64,000 nt of DNA. Source: Rhizobium pisi. GTDB lineage: Bacteria > Pseudomonadota > Alphaproteobacteria > Rhizobiales > Rhizobiaceae. Each line of letters starts with the position of its first letter. Positions within the stretch are counted from its first letter, which is position 1. The position numbers and the translations under genes are program-made. The stretch lies in NCBI RefSeq assembly GCF_003938655.1, contig NZ_RJJT01000030.1:1-64000 (forward strand), given 5' to 3'. This document shows, one piece after another, positions 34,308 through 42,549 of the stretch. A model generated the notes under the pieces. That model was given only the letters and a program-made list of their open reading frames with translations, searched no databases and was not told the DNA's origin.

Positions 34308-35138
34308 TTACTTCACCGCGCCGAAGGTCAGGCCGCGTACGAGTTGTTTCTGGCTGAACCAGCCGAGGATCAGGATCGGTGCGATCGCCATGGTCGAGGC
34401 CGCCGAGAGCTTGGCATAGAACAAGCCCTCGGGGCTCGAATAGGAGGCGATGAAGGCCGTCAACGGCGCCGCCTTCGAGGCGGTGAGGTTGAGCGTCCAG
34501 AAGGCCTCGTTCCAGGCAAGGATGATGTTCAGAAGCAACGTCGAGGCGATGCCCGGCACCGCCATCGGCGTCAGCACGTAGACGATTTCCTTCATCAGCG
34601 ACGCCCCGTCCATGCGGGCCGCTTCGAGGATCTCGCCGGGAATTTCCTTGAAGTAGGTGTAGAGCATCCAGACGATGATCGGCAGGTTGATCAGCGTGAG
34701 CACGATCACCAGACCGATGCGCGTGTCGAGCAGGCCCGAATTGCGGAACAGCAGATAGATCGGGATCAGCGCGCCCACAGGCGGCATCATCTTGGTCGAC
34801 AGCATCCACATCAGCACGTCCTTGGTCCGCTTGGTGGGCGCGAACGCCATCGCCCAGGCGGCCGGGATTGCGATGATCAGGCCGATCAGCGTCGAGCCGA
34901 AGGAAATGATCACCGAATTCATGAAGTGGCTGAGGTAGTTCGACCGGCTTTGCACCTCCGCATAGTTCTCCGTCGTCCAATGGAAGAACAGGAACTGCGG
35001 CGGCGAGGCGATGGCGTCCGCTTCCGACTTGAAGCTGGTCAGAAACGTCCAGAGGATCGGGAAGAAGATCAGGATGCCGAGCGCCCAGGCGATCGCGGTC
35101 ATGATGACCTTGCGTTGGGTGGTGACCTTTCTAGCCAT
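34308..35138 (-). CDS. smoG: Polyol ABC importer, permease 2
   Basis: The 276-aa MalG-type permease has six TM segments and the EAA motif EAARMDGASLMKEIVYVLTP. The start MARKVTTQ (35138) is one base after the smoF stop (TGAGATG), so translation is coupled; the frame is open further upstream only as a smoF shadow. It forms the channel with SmoF and binds SmoK on the cytosolic side. Confidence 0.88.
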   Translation of the reverse strand: MARKVTTQRKVIMTAIAWALGILIFFPILWTFLTSFKSEADAIASPPQFLFFHWTTENYAEVQSRSNYLSHFMNSVIISFGSTLIGLIIAIPAAWAMAFAPTKRTKDVLMWMLSTKMMPPVGALIPIYLLFRNSGLLDTRIGLVIVLTLINLPIIVWMLYTYFKEIPGEILEAARMDGASLMKEIVYVLTPMAVPGIASTLLLNIILAWNEAFWTLNLTASKAAPLTAFIASYSSPEGLFYAKLSAASTMAIAPILILGWFSQKQLVRGLTFGAVK

Positions 35139-35139
35139 C

Positions 35140-36012
35140 TCAAGCCTCCAGATTCTTGCCGACGAGGCGGACGAGGAAGATCGCAACGATATTGGCGAGC
35201 ACGACAGCGACGATACCGCCCGCCGAGGCTCCGCCGATATCGAACTGCAAGAGCGCCTGCGCATAGACGAGATAGGTAAGATTGGTGCTGTCGGTGCCCG
35301 GTCCGCCATTGGTGGTGACGAGGATCTCGGCAAAGACCGACAGCAGGAAGATCGTCTGGATCAGGATCACCACGGTGATGGCGCGCGCCATATGCGGCAG
35401 GATGATGTAGATGAATTTCGAGATGGCGCCCGCGCCGTCCATCTCGGCCGCCTCCTTCTGCTCCTCATCGAGCGATTGCAGCGCGGTCAGGAGGATGAGG
35501 GTGGCAAAGGGCAGCCACTGCCAGGCGACGATAAGAATGACGGAGAACAGCGGTGCGTTCGCCAGCCAGTCGATCGGCTGCAGGCCGAACGCCTTCGCAA
35601 GATGCGCGAAGAGGCCGTTGACCGGGTTCATGAACATGTTTTTCCAGACCAGTGCGGCGACCGTTGGCATGACGAAGAACGGCGCAATGACGAGGATGCG
35701 CACGATCCCCTGCCCGTACATCGGCTGGTCGAGCAAGAGCGCGAAGGCGATGCCGCCGACAACGGTGATGACAAGCACGCCGGCGACCAGCACCAGCGTA
35801 TTGATCAACGCAGCGATGAAGGCCGGGTCGGAAAGGAAATATTCGTAGTTCAGCAGACCGACGAAGCTTTCCAAGCCGGGGCTGAGCAAATTGTAATTCA
35901 GTAGCGAGAAATAGATCGTCATCGCGAGCGGGACGATCATCCATGCAAAGAGGAGCAGCACGGAGGGTGCGATCATCAGACGCGCTGCGGAGCGAGTGTG
36001 TAACGTTGCCAT
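35140..36012 (-). CDS. smoF: Polyol ABC importer, permease 1
   Basis: The 290-aa MalF-type permease (six TM segments) has the EAA motif EAAEMDGAGAISKFIYIILP. The ATG 36012 (MATLHTR) is preferred over a GTG three codons upstream. A 137-bp gap with a strong hairpin separates it from the binding-protein gene. It pairs with SmoG. Confidence 0.88.
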   Translation of the reverse strand: MATLHTRSAARLMIAPSVLLLFAWMIVPLAMTIYFSLLNYNLLSPGLESFVGLLNYEYFLSDPAFIAALINTLVLVAGVLVITVVGGIAFALLLDQPMYGQGIVRILVIAPFFVMPTVAALVWKNMFMNPVNGLFAHLAKAFGLQPIDWLANAPLFSVILIVAWQWLPFATLILLTALQSLDEEQKEAAEMDGAGAISKFIYIILPHMARAITVVILIQTIFLLSVFAEILVTTNGGPGTDSTNLTYLVYAQALLQFDIGGASAGGIVAVVLANIVAIFLVRLVGKNLEA

Positions 36013-36073
36013 GGCAATCACCGATCTGGTCTGAAGCCGGGGGCCGGTCGCGGGACGGTTTATCTGAAAAAGA

Positions 36074-36105
36074 GGCCGCCGATGCAGTTCGGGCAGTCGG
36101 CGGCC
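36074..36105 (-). other. Hairpin between smoE and smoF
   Basis: GGCCGCCGA (36074-36082) and TCGGCGGCC (36097-36105) form a perfect 9-bp stem with a 14-nt loop, in the gap just after the smoE stop. Without a T tract it should act as a partial terminator or as protection of smoE mRNA from 3' decay, raising binding-protein output over permease output. Confidence 0.6.
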
Positions 36106-36149
36106 CAGAGGGGCGGATTGTCAAGTATCCGCCTCTTGCTCAGGAGGTT

Positions 36150-37460
36150 TTATTTAATGTAGCCGGCTTTGGTCATTTCGCGGGTTGCCAGCTGCTGTGC
36201 GCTCTTCAACGCTTGGTCGACCGAAATCTGGCCGGCAAGGGCTGCTGAGAACTGCTGGCCCACCGCCGTGCCGATGCCCTGGAATTCCGGGATCGCCACG
36301 AACTGGACGCCGACATAGGGGACCGGCTTGACGGTCGGCTTGGTCGGATCGGCCGAGTTGATCGAGTCGAGCGTCATCTTGGCGAAGGGAGCGGCCTTCT
36401 GGTAGTCCGCATTCGCGTAGAGCGAGGTGCGGGTGCCGGGAGGTGCGTTCAGCCAGCCTTCCTTCTCGGCGACGAGGTTGGTGTATTCCTTGCTCGTGGC
36501 CCAGGCGACGAACTTCTCAGCTGCCTCGACCTTCTGCGAACCCGCCGGAATGGCGAGGTTCCAGGCCCAGAGCCAGTTGCCGCGCTTGCCGAGGCCCTTG
36601 TCCGGGGCGAGCGCGAAGCCGACCTTGTCGGCGACCTGCGACTGCTTCGGGTCAGAGACGAAGGAGGCGGCAACCGTTGCGTCGATCCACATGCCGCACT
36701 TGCCGGTCTGGAAGAGCGCCAGGTTTTCGTTGAAGCCGTTCGACGAGGCGCCCGGAGGGCCGGCTTCCTTCATCAGGTTGACGTAGAAGTTCAGCGTGTC
36801 CTTCCACTCGGGCTGATCGAACTGCGGCTTCCACTTTTCATCGAACCAGCGCGCGCCGAAGGAGTTGGACATGGCCGTCAGGAAGGCCATGTTTTCGCCC
36901 CAGCCGGCCTTGCCGCGCAGGCAGATGCCGTAGATTTCCTTGTCCTTGTTGGTGACCTTCTTCGCAGCGTCTGCAATGAAGTCCCAGGTCGGCGCGTCGG
37001 GCATCTTCAGGCCGGCGGCGTCGAACAGGTCCTTGCGGTACATGACCATGGAGCTTTCGCCGTAGAACGGCGCTGCATAGAGCTTGCCGTCCTTGCTGAT
37101 GCCGCTGCGGATAGCCGGCAACAGGTCATTCACGTCATAGGCGTCGCCGAGATTGTCGAGCGGCAGGAGCCAACCCTGCTTTGCCCAGATCGGAACTTCA
37201 TAGGTGCCGATCGTCAGAACGTCGTACTGGCCGCCCTTGGTCGCGATGTCGGTCGTGACCTTCTGGCGCAGCACGTTTTCTTCGAGGGTTACCCATTCAA
37301 CGTCGATGCCGGGATTCTTCGCTTTGAAGTCATCCGTCAGCTTCTGCATCCGGATCATGTCGCCGTTGTTCACGGTCGCGATTGTTAGCGTCTCGGCCGA
37401 AGCCATGCCGGCAAACGCCAATGCTGAGCAGGCGCCCAGCAGAAAAGTTCTCAATGTCAT
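36150..37460 (-). CDS. smoE: Polyol ABC importer, periplasmic binding protein
   Basis: The 436-aa CUT1 binding protein has a signal peptide (residues 1-22, cleaved after GMASA). The mature protein shows family motifs YDVLTIGTYEVPIWA, APFYGESSMVMYRKDLFD (in pieces) and LWAWNLAIPAGS. GGGAGGA precedes the ATG. A cluster of TGAGCA/TGCTCA half-sites lies 25-50 bp upstream, a likely SmoC operator. Sorbitol/mannitol-type polyols are the expected ligands from locus order. Confidence 0.9.
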   Translation of the reverse strand: MTLRTFLLGACSALAFAGMASAETLTIATVNNGDMIRMQKLTDDFKAKNPGIDVEWVTLEENVLRQKVTTDIATKGGQYDVLTIGTYEVPIWAKQGWLLPLDNLGDAYDVNDLLPAIRSGISKDGKLYAAPFYGESSMVMYRKDLFDAAGLKMPDAPTWDFIADAAKKVTNKDKEIYGICLRGKAGWGENMAFLTAMSNSFGARWFDEKWKPQFDQPEWKDTLNFYVNLMKEAGPPGASSNGFNENLALFQTGKCGMWIDATVAASFVSDPKQSQVADKVGFALAPDKGLGKRGNWLWAWNLAIPAGSQKVEAAEKFVAWATSKEYTNLVAEKEGWLNAPPGTRTSLYANADYQKAAPFAKMTLDSINSADPTKPTVKPVPYVGVQFVAIPEFQGIGTAVGQQFSAALAGQISVDQALKSAQQLATREMTKAGYIK

Positions 37461-37484
37461 ATCTTCCTCCCAGAAGACGAGATG

Positions 37485-37510
37485 TGAGCATTCGCTTTGC
37501 TCATGAGCAA
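37485..37510. promoter_or_regulatory. Candidate SmoC operator upstream of smoE
   Basis: TTTGCTCA (37496-37503) directly abuts TGAGCAA (37504-37510), a perfect palindrome, and another TGAGCA lies at 37485-37490. The same half-site makes a long palindrome at the smoC stop codon (37599-37623). Shared symmetric half-sites near a SorC-family gene suggest it binds here to control smoE. Confidence 0.6.
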
Positions 37511-37598
37511 TTACTCACCAAATGGCAAAAAATGTCAATCGGCAATCGTTGCTGCGACGCCGAAGGCCATACTTATATCATTGATTCAGAAGGAGAAT

Positions 37599-37623
37599 TT
37601 TTTGCTCAGTTCCTGAGCAAAAA
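37599..37623. promoter_or_regulatory. Perfect 11-bp palindrome overlapping the smoC stop codon
   Basis: TTTTTGCTCAG and CTGAGCAAAAA flank TTC. It contains the smoC stop and shares the TTTGCTCA half-site with the palindrome upstream of smoE, 90 bp away. It may be a second operator allowing DNA looping, or a terminator-like fold at the smoC end, although no T tract follows on the smoC strand. Confidence 0.55.
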
Positions 37624-38559
37624 CTCAGCGGTGTCTTCATCGGTGATCAGAGAATTGATTTGCCGGCCAACAACGGCCGCCCTGATCGCCTTGTACTTCC
37701 GCTTGCCCTTGGCCAGTCCGATCACCGTCGACGACTCACGCGAGGGGATTGGCGCGGAGGCGACACGCTCGTTGATCGGGTTGTCGATCAGCTTGCCGTC
37801 GGCATCGAAGATCCAGCCGCAGATCTCGCCGGCGGCCCCTCCGCGCATGAGCTCCATCATCTCGTCCTTCTCGAGGAAACCGTCAACGCAAAGCGGGCCG
37901 TCGATGCCGAGCTCGCCGATGCCGACGAAGGTGACGTCGGCCTGCGCACTGATATCGAGAGTGGAGCGCACGAGTTGCTGGCCGTGCAGCAGTTCCCGCT
38001 CCTCGGCCGACGTGACGAGCACCGGCAGCGGCATCGGATAGTGCCGCGCCTTCACCGCATCCGCCATGCTGAAGATGACGTTGTAATAGGCGGCCGATCC
38101 GTCCGGCGCGATGTTGCCGGTGAGCGAAACGATGCGATGATTGGGACACTCGATTGCCGGAAGCTGGTCGACGGCAGCCTTCAATGTGCGGCCGGTCCCA
38201 ACCGCAAGCACGATGGGTTCCGGCCGCTTCAGCCAGCGCTCGATCTCGGCTGCCCCCGCCTCGGCAATGCCGACTGTCGTGGAGGAGGAACCCGGATCGC
38301 TGGGGACCACCTCCACATATTTCAGTCCGAATTTCCGCCGCAGCTGATTGGCAAGCTCGAGGCACGCGGCGATCGGATGGTCGAGCCGCACCTTGATCAG
38401 ACGCTCGGCGACCGCCAGCGACACCAGCCGCTGTGCGGATTGCCGCGAGATGCCCATCGAGGCGGCGATCTCGTCCTGCGTGCGCCCGGCGACGTAGTAA
38501 AGCCATCCGGCGCGTGCCGCATCGTCGAGCCGTCCAGGGGTCTCGGTTCTTTTTGCCAT
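37606..38559 (-). CDS. smoC: SorC-family regulator of the polyol operon
   Basis: The 317-aa protein has an N-terminal helix-turn-helix (about residues 25-55, RTQDEIAASMGISRQSAQRL) and a SorC sugar-binding domain (VGTGRTLKAAV, SLTGNIAPDGSAAYYN, then GVIGLAKGKRKYKAI-like end). It lies directly upstream of smoE in the same direction, the position of SmoC in S. meliloti. It is likely a regulator of smoEFGK-mtlK responding to a polyol or its phosphate. The gene symbol is by position and family. Confidence 0.82.
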   Translation of the reverse strand: MAKRTETPGRLDDAARAGWLYYVAGRTQDEIAASMGISRQSAQRLVSLAVAERLIKVRLDHPIAACLELANQLRRKFGLKYVEVVPSDPGSSSTTVGIAEAGAAEIERWLKRPEPIVLAVGTGRTLKAAVDQLPAIECPNHRIVSLTGNIAPDGSAAYYNVIFSMADAVKARHYPMPLPVLVTSAEERELLHGQQLVRSTLDISAQADVTFVGIGELGIDGPLCVDGFLEKDEMMELMRGGAAGEICGWIFDADGKLIDNPINERVASAPIPSRESSTVIGLAKGKRKYKAIRAAVVGRQINSLITDEDTAEFLLRN

Positions 38560-38694
38560 TGATGCCTACCGCGCAAAATGAGCCGGCCTTGCCGGCACTG
38601 AACATGATTTCGAGTCTTTATCGCGCCAGATCAAAACAAAATTCCAGAAAATGTCGAGCCTGTTGAACAAGACCTGCCGAATAACCGGGTTTAC

Positions 38695-39354
38695 TCAGGC
38701 AAACCATTGCATGATGAGATAGATCCCCGTCTTTACGAGACCGTAAATCACGCCGCCGGCAACGACGAGCGAAACGGCGGTCATCAGGAAGCCGACGAGC
38801 GAAAACAGCCCGTCGCGACCCAATATGCCGAAAGCGAAGACCGAGATCGTGATCGCCGGCAGGATATTGCCGAGCGGAACCGGCAGCACCAGCACGATCG
38901 ACAGGAGCAGGCATGAAAGACCGGCAAGATATTCCGCGGGCGGTTCGGCGAAGATCGCAAGCCTCGGCTGCAGCATACGCTCCGCCCAGGCGAGCCAGCG
39001 ATGGATGCGCCCGACGATGGACTCGAAGTCCTCCCGCCGCATCGAACGCGCGGCAATCGTCTTCGGCAGCCAGGGTTTCAACCCAAAGGTCAGCTGCACC
39101 GCCAGGAAAACCAGCGGCGCGCCGAGCACCGCGGAAGTGCCGGGCGGAGTGGGAAAGGCGTTCGGCAGCGCGAAGATCAGCATCAGCGCGCTGATCGCCC
39201 TGTCGCCCATCGTCTGGAACAGGTCGCCGATCGAAATCCGCTCCCGGCTCTGGTCTGCGGCCAGCTGCCGCAGGACGGATGAGAGGCGACGGCCTTTGGG
39301 ACGTGGTGGACGTGGTCTTCTGCGTCTTTGGGAATCGGTGTTTTCGATGGTCAT
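38695..39354 (-). CDS. exoD: ExoD-family membrane protein
   Basis: The 219-aa protein has a basic N-terminal stretch (RRRRPRPPRPKGRR) followed by the ExoD domain (ISIGDLFQTMGDRAISALMLIFALPNAFPTPPGTS, in pieces) and at least four TM segments near the C-terminus. S. meliloti ExoD affects exopolysaccharide production and alkaline tolerance. ATG 39354 (MTIENTD) is chosen; a TTG-started extension is unlikely. The gap to smoC (38560-38694) holds a small GCCGGC-CTT-GCCGGC hairpin. Confidence 0.83.
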   Translation of the reverse strand: MTIENTDSQRRRRPRPPRPKGRRLSSVLRQLAADQSRERISIGDLFQTMGDRAISALMLIFALPNAFPTPPGTSAVLGAPLVFLAVQLTFGLKPWLPKTIAARSMRREDFESIVGRIHRWLAWAERMLQPRLAIFAEPPAEYLAGLSCLLLSIVLVLPVPLGNILPAITISVFAFGILGRDGLFSLVGFLMTAVSLVVAGGVIYGLVKTGIYLIMQWFA

Positions 39355-39566
39355 GATGCCAATGATGATGAAAGTGCAGGCTTTAAATTTGGCGACGTAA
39401 TATGCCAATTGAATGACTTATGGGATGGGAATAGCTGTCGGTCGCGATTTAGTCTCCACCATTCATCGTTTGCGCCGCAGCACATGGCAGCGACGGATTG
39501 AAGGCTTGTAATTCCCGGCCAACAGTGCGAGCAGACGCTGAAGACCAGGGAAACGGCAGATAGGCA

Positions 39567-40484
39567 ATGATCATTTCATTCGACATTGGCGGCTCCGCCA
39601 TCAAGGGCGGCATCGCCCGCTCCGAGACAGACATCGTTCCCCTCGGCCGCCACCCGACTCCGAAGGATGACTTCCCCGCTTTCGTCCAGGCCTTGCGCGG
39701 CATCATCGCCGAAACCGGAGAAGAGCCGAGCCGTATCGCCCTTTCCATCGCCGGCGTCGTCGATCCCGATACGCAGCGGCTGACCTGCGCCAACATTCCC
39801 TGCATCCACGGCCGCGCGCTCGCGGCCGACCTCGAAGCCGAACTCGGCCTGCCGGTGCTGATCGCCAACGATGCCGATTGTTTCGCCATGGCCGAAGCCG
39901 GCCTCGGCGCCGGTCGCGGCCACCGCATCGTCTTCGGCGCCATCCTCGGCACAGGCGTCGGCGGCGGACTGGTCGCTGACGGGCGCCTCGTCAACGAGGC
40001 CGGCGGCTTTGCCGGCGAATGGGGCCATGGCCCGATCATTGCATCCGCGGCCGGCAATCCGCCCGTCGCTATACCCGCCTATGCCTGCGGCTGCGGCCAG
40101 AAGGGCTGCGTCGACACTGTCGGCGGCGCCCGGGGCCTGGAGCGCCTGCACAAGACGCTGCACAATCTCGACCTTTCCAGCGAAGAAATCATCGGTCAGT
40201 GGCGGCATGGGGAGGAGAAGGCGACGCGTACGATCGACGTCTATGTCGATCTCGTCGCCTCGCCCTTGGCGCTGACGATCAACATCACCGGCGCGACCAT
40301 CGTTCCGGTCGGCGGCGGGCTTTCCAATGTCGAGCCGCTGCTTGCCGAGCTCGATCATGCGGTTCGCGCCCGGATCCTGCGCAAGTTCGACCGCCCGCTG
40401 GTGGTGCCTAGCGAATGCCGCATCGAACCCGGCCTGATCGGCGCAGCACTGCTGGGGCTGAAAGCCGAAGCGGCTGCTTCCTAA
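39567..40484 (+). CDS. ROK-family sugar kinase (N-acetylglucosamine kinase-like)
   Basis: The 305-aa ROK kinase has the phosphate loop FDIGGSAIKGG at its start, the catalytic region ANDADCFAMAEA, the ROK signature GTGVGGGLVADG and the zinc knot CGCGQKGCVDT. It faces a GH20 hexosaminidase gene, so N-acetylglucosamine (or chito-oligosaccharide product) phosphorylation is the likely role. It overlaps that convergent gene by 4 bp at the stop codons. NagK would be the name if confirmed; glucose or mannose kinase is possible. Confidence 0.85.
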   Translation: MIISFDIGGSAIKGGIARSETDIVPLGRHPTPKDDFPAFVQALRGIIAETGEEPSRIALSIAGVVDPDTQRLTCANIPCIHGRALAADLEAELGLPVLIANDADCFAMAEAGLGAGRGHRIVFGAILGTGVGGGLVADGRLVNEAGGFAGEWGHGPIIASAAGNPPVAIPAYACGCGQKGCVDTVGGARGLERLHKTLHNLDLSSEEIIGQWRHGEEKATRTIDVYVDLVASPLALTINITGATIVPVGGGLSNVEPLLAELDHAVRARILRKFDRPLVVPSECRIEPGLIGAALLGLKAEAAAS

Positions 40485-42391
40485 AGTATCGGCCACATCC
40501 GCACGATCGCCGCGAACCGGTTCCAGTCTTTGCGTTCTAAAGGCGTCCATGCGGCTTCGGCGACGGCCGCAAGGCGCGGGAAGACCAGCCGGTTGAAATA
40601 GGCGTGCGAGACGAAATTCTCGGTCCAGATGCAGGCCTGGATGCCGCGCATCTTCTCCTGCAGCGCCTCCGGCAACTCCCCCTCTGCCTCGTAGGCGTAG
40701 GTCTGTTCCGGCGGAGCGTAGCCCGCCCAAGCCGCGCCGGGCTCGGCCCAGGCTTCGGCCTGCGCCATGTCGAGATAATAGGCCTGCCCCGGCGTCATCA
40801 CCACGTCGTAGCCTTCCGCAGCCAGCTCGATGCCGACGGCAGGCTTTTCCCAGGCCATCAGCAGCGTGCCGTCGCGATCGACGCCGCCGCCGTGCGAGAC
40901 CTCGTTCCAGCCGGCGAGCTTCTTGCCGCGTTCCGACAGCATGGCCTTGATCCGTTTCAGGAAATAGGATTGCAGCTCGGCGGTCCCGGCAAGTTTCTCC
41001 CGCTCCATCAGCGCCTTGCAGAGCGGCGAGGATAGCCAGGAGCCCTGCGCCACTTCATCGCCGCCGATATGGAGATATTCGCTGGGAAACAGCGTGACCA
41101 TCTCGTCGAATACCTTGCCGAGGAATTCATAGGTGAATTCGACCGCCGGGTTGAGGGCGTTGTTGGGATAACCCTGCACCGAGCGGTAGCTGTCCGGTGC
41201 CTCCTGCCCGTCGACGAGTTCAGGCAGAGAGAGCAGCGTCGCAGTACTGTGGCCGGGAATATCAATCTCCGGCACCACCTCGACATGCAGAGAGGCGGCA
41301 TGCGCAACGATCCGCCTGACGTCATCCTGCGTGTAGTGGCCGGAGCGCAGCTCCGCCCCGTCGCCGAGTTGCGGCATGAGCACTTCCTCCGGCCCGCGCC
41401 GCGCGCCGATCTCCGTCAGGGCGGGATAGGCCTTGATCTCCAGCCGCCAGGCTTCGTCGTCGGTCAGATGCCAGTGGAAGATGTTGAGCTTGTTCCAGGC
41501 GAGAATATCGATCAGCCGCATGACGTCGGCGGCCGGATAGAATTGCCTGGACACATCGAGATGGCAGCCGCGCCAGCCATATCGCGGCTGGTCGGCGATC
41601 GCGCCGAAACTGGGGAATTTGAAAATCTCCGGCTCCGCGCGGGCGCCGTGCAGCAGCTGCGCCAGGCTGATCAGTCCGTATTGCCGTCCTGCCGCATCCG
41701 CACTCGAAAGTACGACCTCATGGGCGGTGAAACGCAACTCGTAGGCAAATTCAGCAATCGACGATTCGGTAACGAAACGAATGGCCCGCCCACCCTTCAC
41801 GGTGCTGAGCGAAAACGGCACGTTGTTGGCGGGATAGAGCCGCTGATAGAGCTCCAGAACCAGGCAGAGCGCCTTGATCGCGTCGGGCCGTGTCTTCGCC
41901 GCCGGATGGAGAACGATGGGCAGGTTCCCAGCTTTCATTCCAAGCGACAGCGGCCAGGGCAGCAGTGAATAAGGTTCCTCGACCCGGCCCGGCGGCAGAA
42001 GCGGCGGCGCCGCACCGCCCTCTCGGCCTTCAAGGATGAGATCGCCGAAAGCGACGGGAACATGGCGCCCGCCGCCAAGTGTCAGATACGCCGATTTGAT
42101 GCCTGCTGTCACATGTTTGGGCTCTCTGGTCAGCCCCTCGACCGTAAACCGCCAGTGCCCGCCGGGCGGCACGCTCAACCCTTCGTGCGGCAGGAATTCA
42201 TGGAAATGCGCGAGCTGCCGCTTCAGGCTGCCGCCATTGCAGAGATGTTTGTCGGCGACTCGCGTCTCGGAGGTATAGGCAAGCGAGAAGCCGGACAGTG
42301 GCTCGGTCGAAAGATTGAAGAGCGTGAAGGTCAAGCGCCCGAAACTGCCTTCGACAGGGTGCCAGCTTGTTTCCAGACGATATTCGGCCAT
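40481..42391 (-). CDS. Beta-N-acetylhexosaminidase (GH20)
   Basis: The 636-aa protein has an N-terminal CBM/GH20b-type part, then the catalytic GH20 barrel with the Asp-Glu pair in HIGGDEVAQGSW (about residues 415-426) and a downstream WNEVSHGG. It removes terminal GlcNAc/GalNAc from chito-oligosaccharides or glycans. No signal peptide is evident (MAEYRLETSWHPV), which suggests a cytosolic enzyme acting on imported oligosaccharides. GGGGAGGG lies upstream of the ATG. It is convergent with the ROK kinase. Confidence 0.9.
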   Translation of the reverse strand: MAEYRLETSWHPVEGSFGRLTFTLFNLSTEPLSGFSLAYTSETRVADKHLCNGGSLKRQLAHFHEFLPHEGLSVPPGGHWRFTVEGLTREPKHVTAGIKSAYLTLGGGRHVPVAFGDLILEGREGGAAPPLLPPGRVEEPYSLLPWPLSLGMKAGNLPIVLHPAAKTRPDAIKALCLVLELYQRLYPANNVPFSLSTVKGGRAIRFVTESSIAEFAYELRFTAHEVVLSSADAAGRQYGLISLAQLLHGARAEPEIFKFPSFGAIADQPRYGWRGCHLDVSRQFYPAADVMRLIDILAWNKLNIFHWHLTDDEAWRLEIKAYPALTEIGARRGPEEVLMPQLGDGAELRSGHYTQDDVRRIVAHAASLHVEVVPEIDIPGHSTATLLSLPELVDGQEAPDSYRSVQGYPNNALNPAVEFTYEFLGKVFDEMVTLFPSEYLHIGGDEVAQGSWLSSPLCKALMEREKLAGTAELQSYFLKRIKAMLSERGKKLAGWNEVSHGGGVDRDGTLLMAWEKPAVGIELAAEGYDVVMTPGQAYYLDMAQAEAWAEPGAAWAGYAPPEQTYAYEAEGELPEALQEKMRGIQACIWTENFVSHAYFNRLVFPRLAAVAEAAWTPLERKDWNRFAAIVRMWPIL

Positions 42392-42549
42392 AGTCGCGCC
42401 CTCCCCGTCAATGAACGGCCAGGATCGCGGCTTGTCTCCCGGCATGCTTTCGCAGCTTAGCTTTTTCGAAGTGGCAATGGAATCAGCAGCGACACGCTTT
42501 GACGGGAAGGGCCTACAGGGAAAACGGCGCGGCTTTCGCCGCGCCGCTC

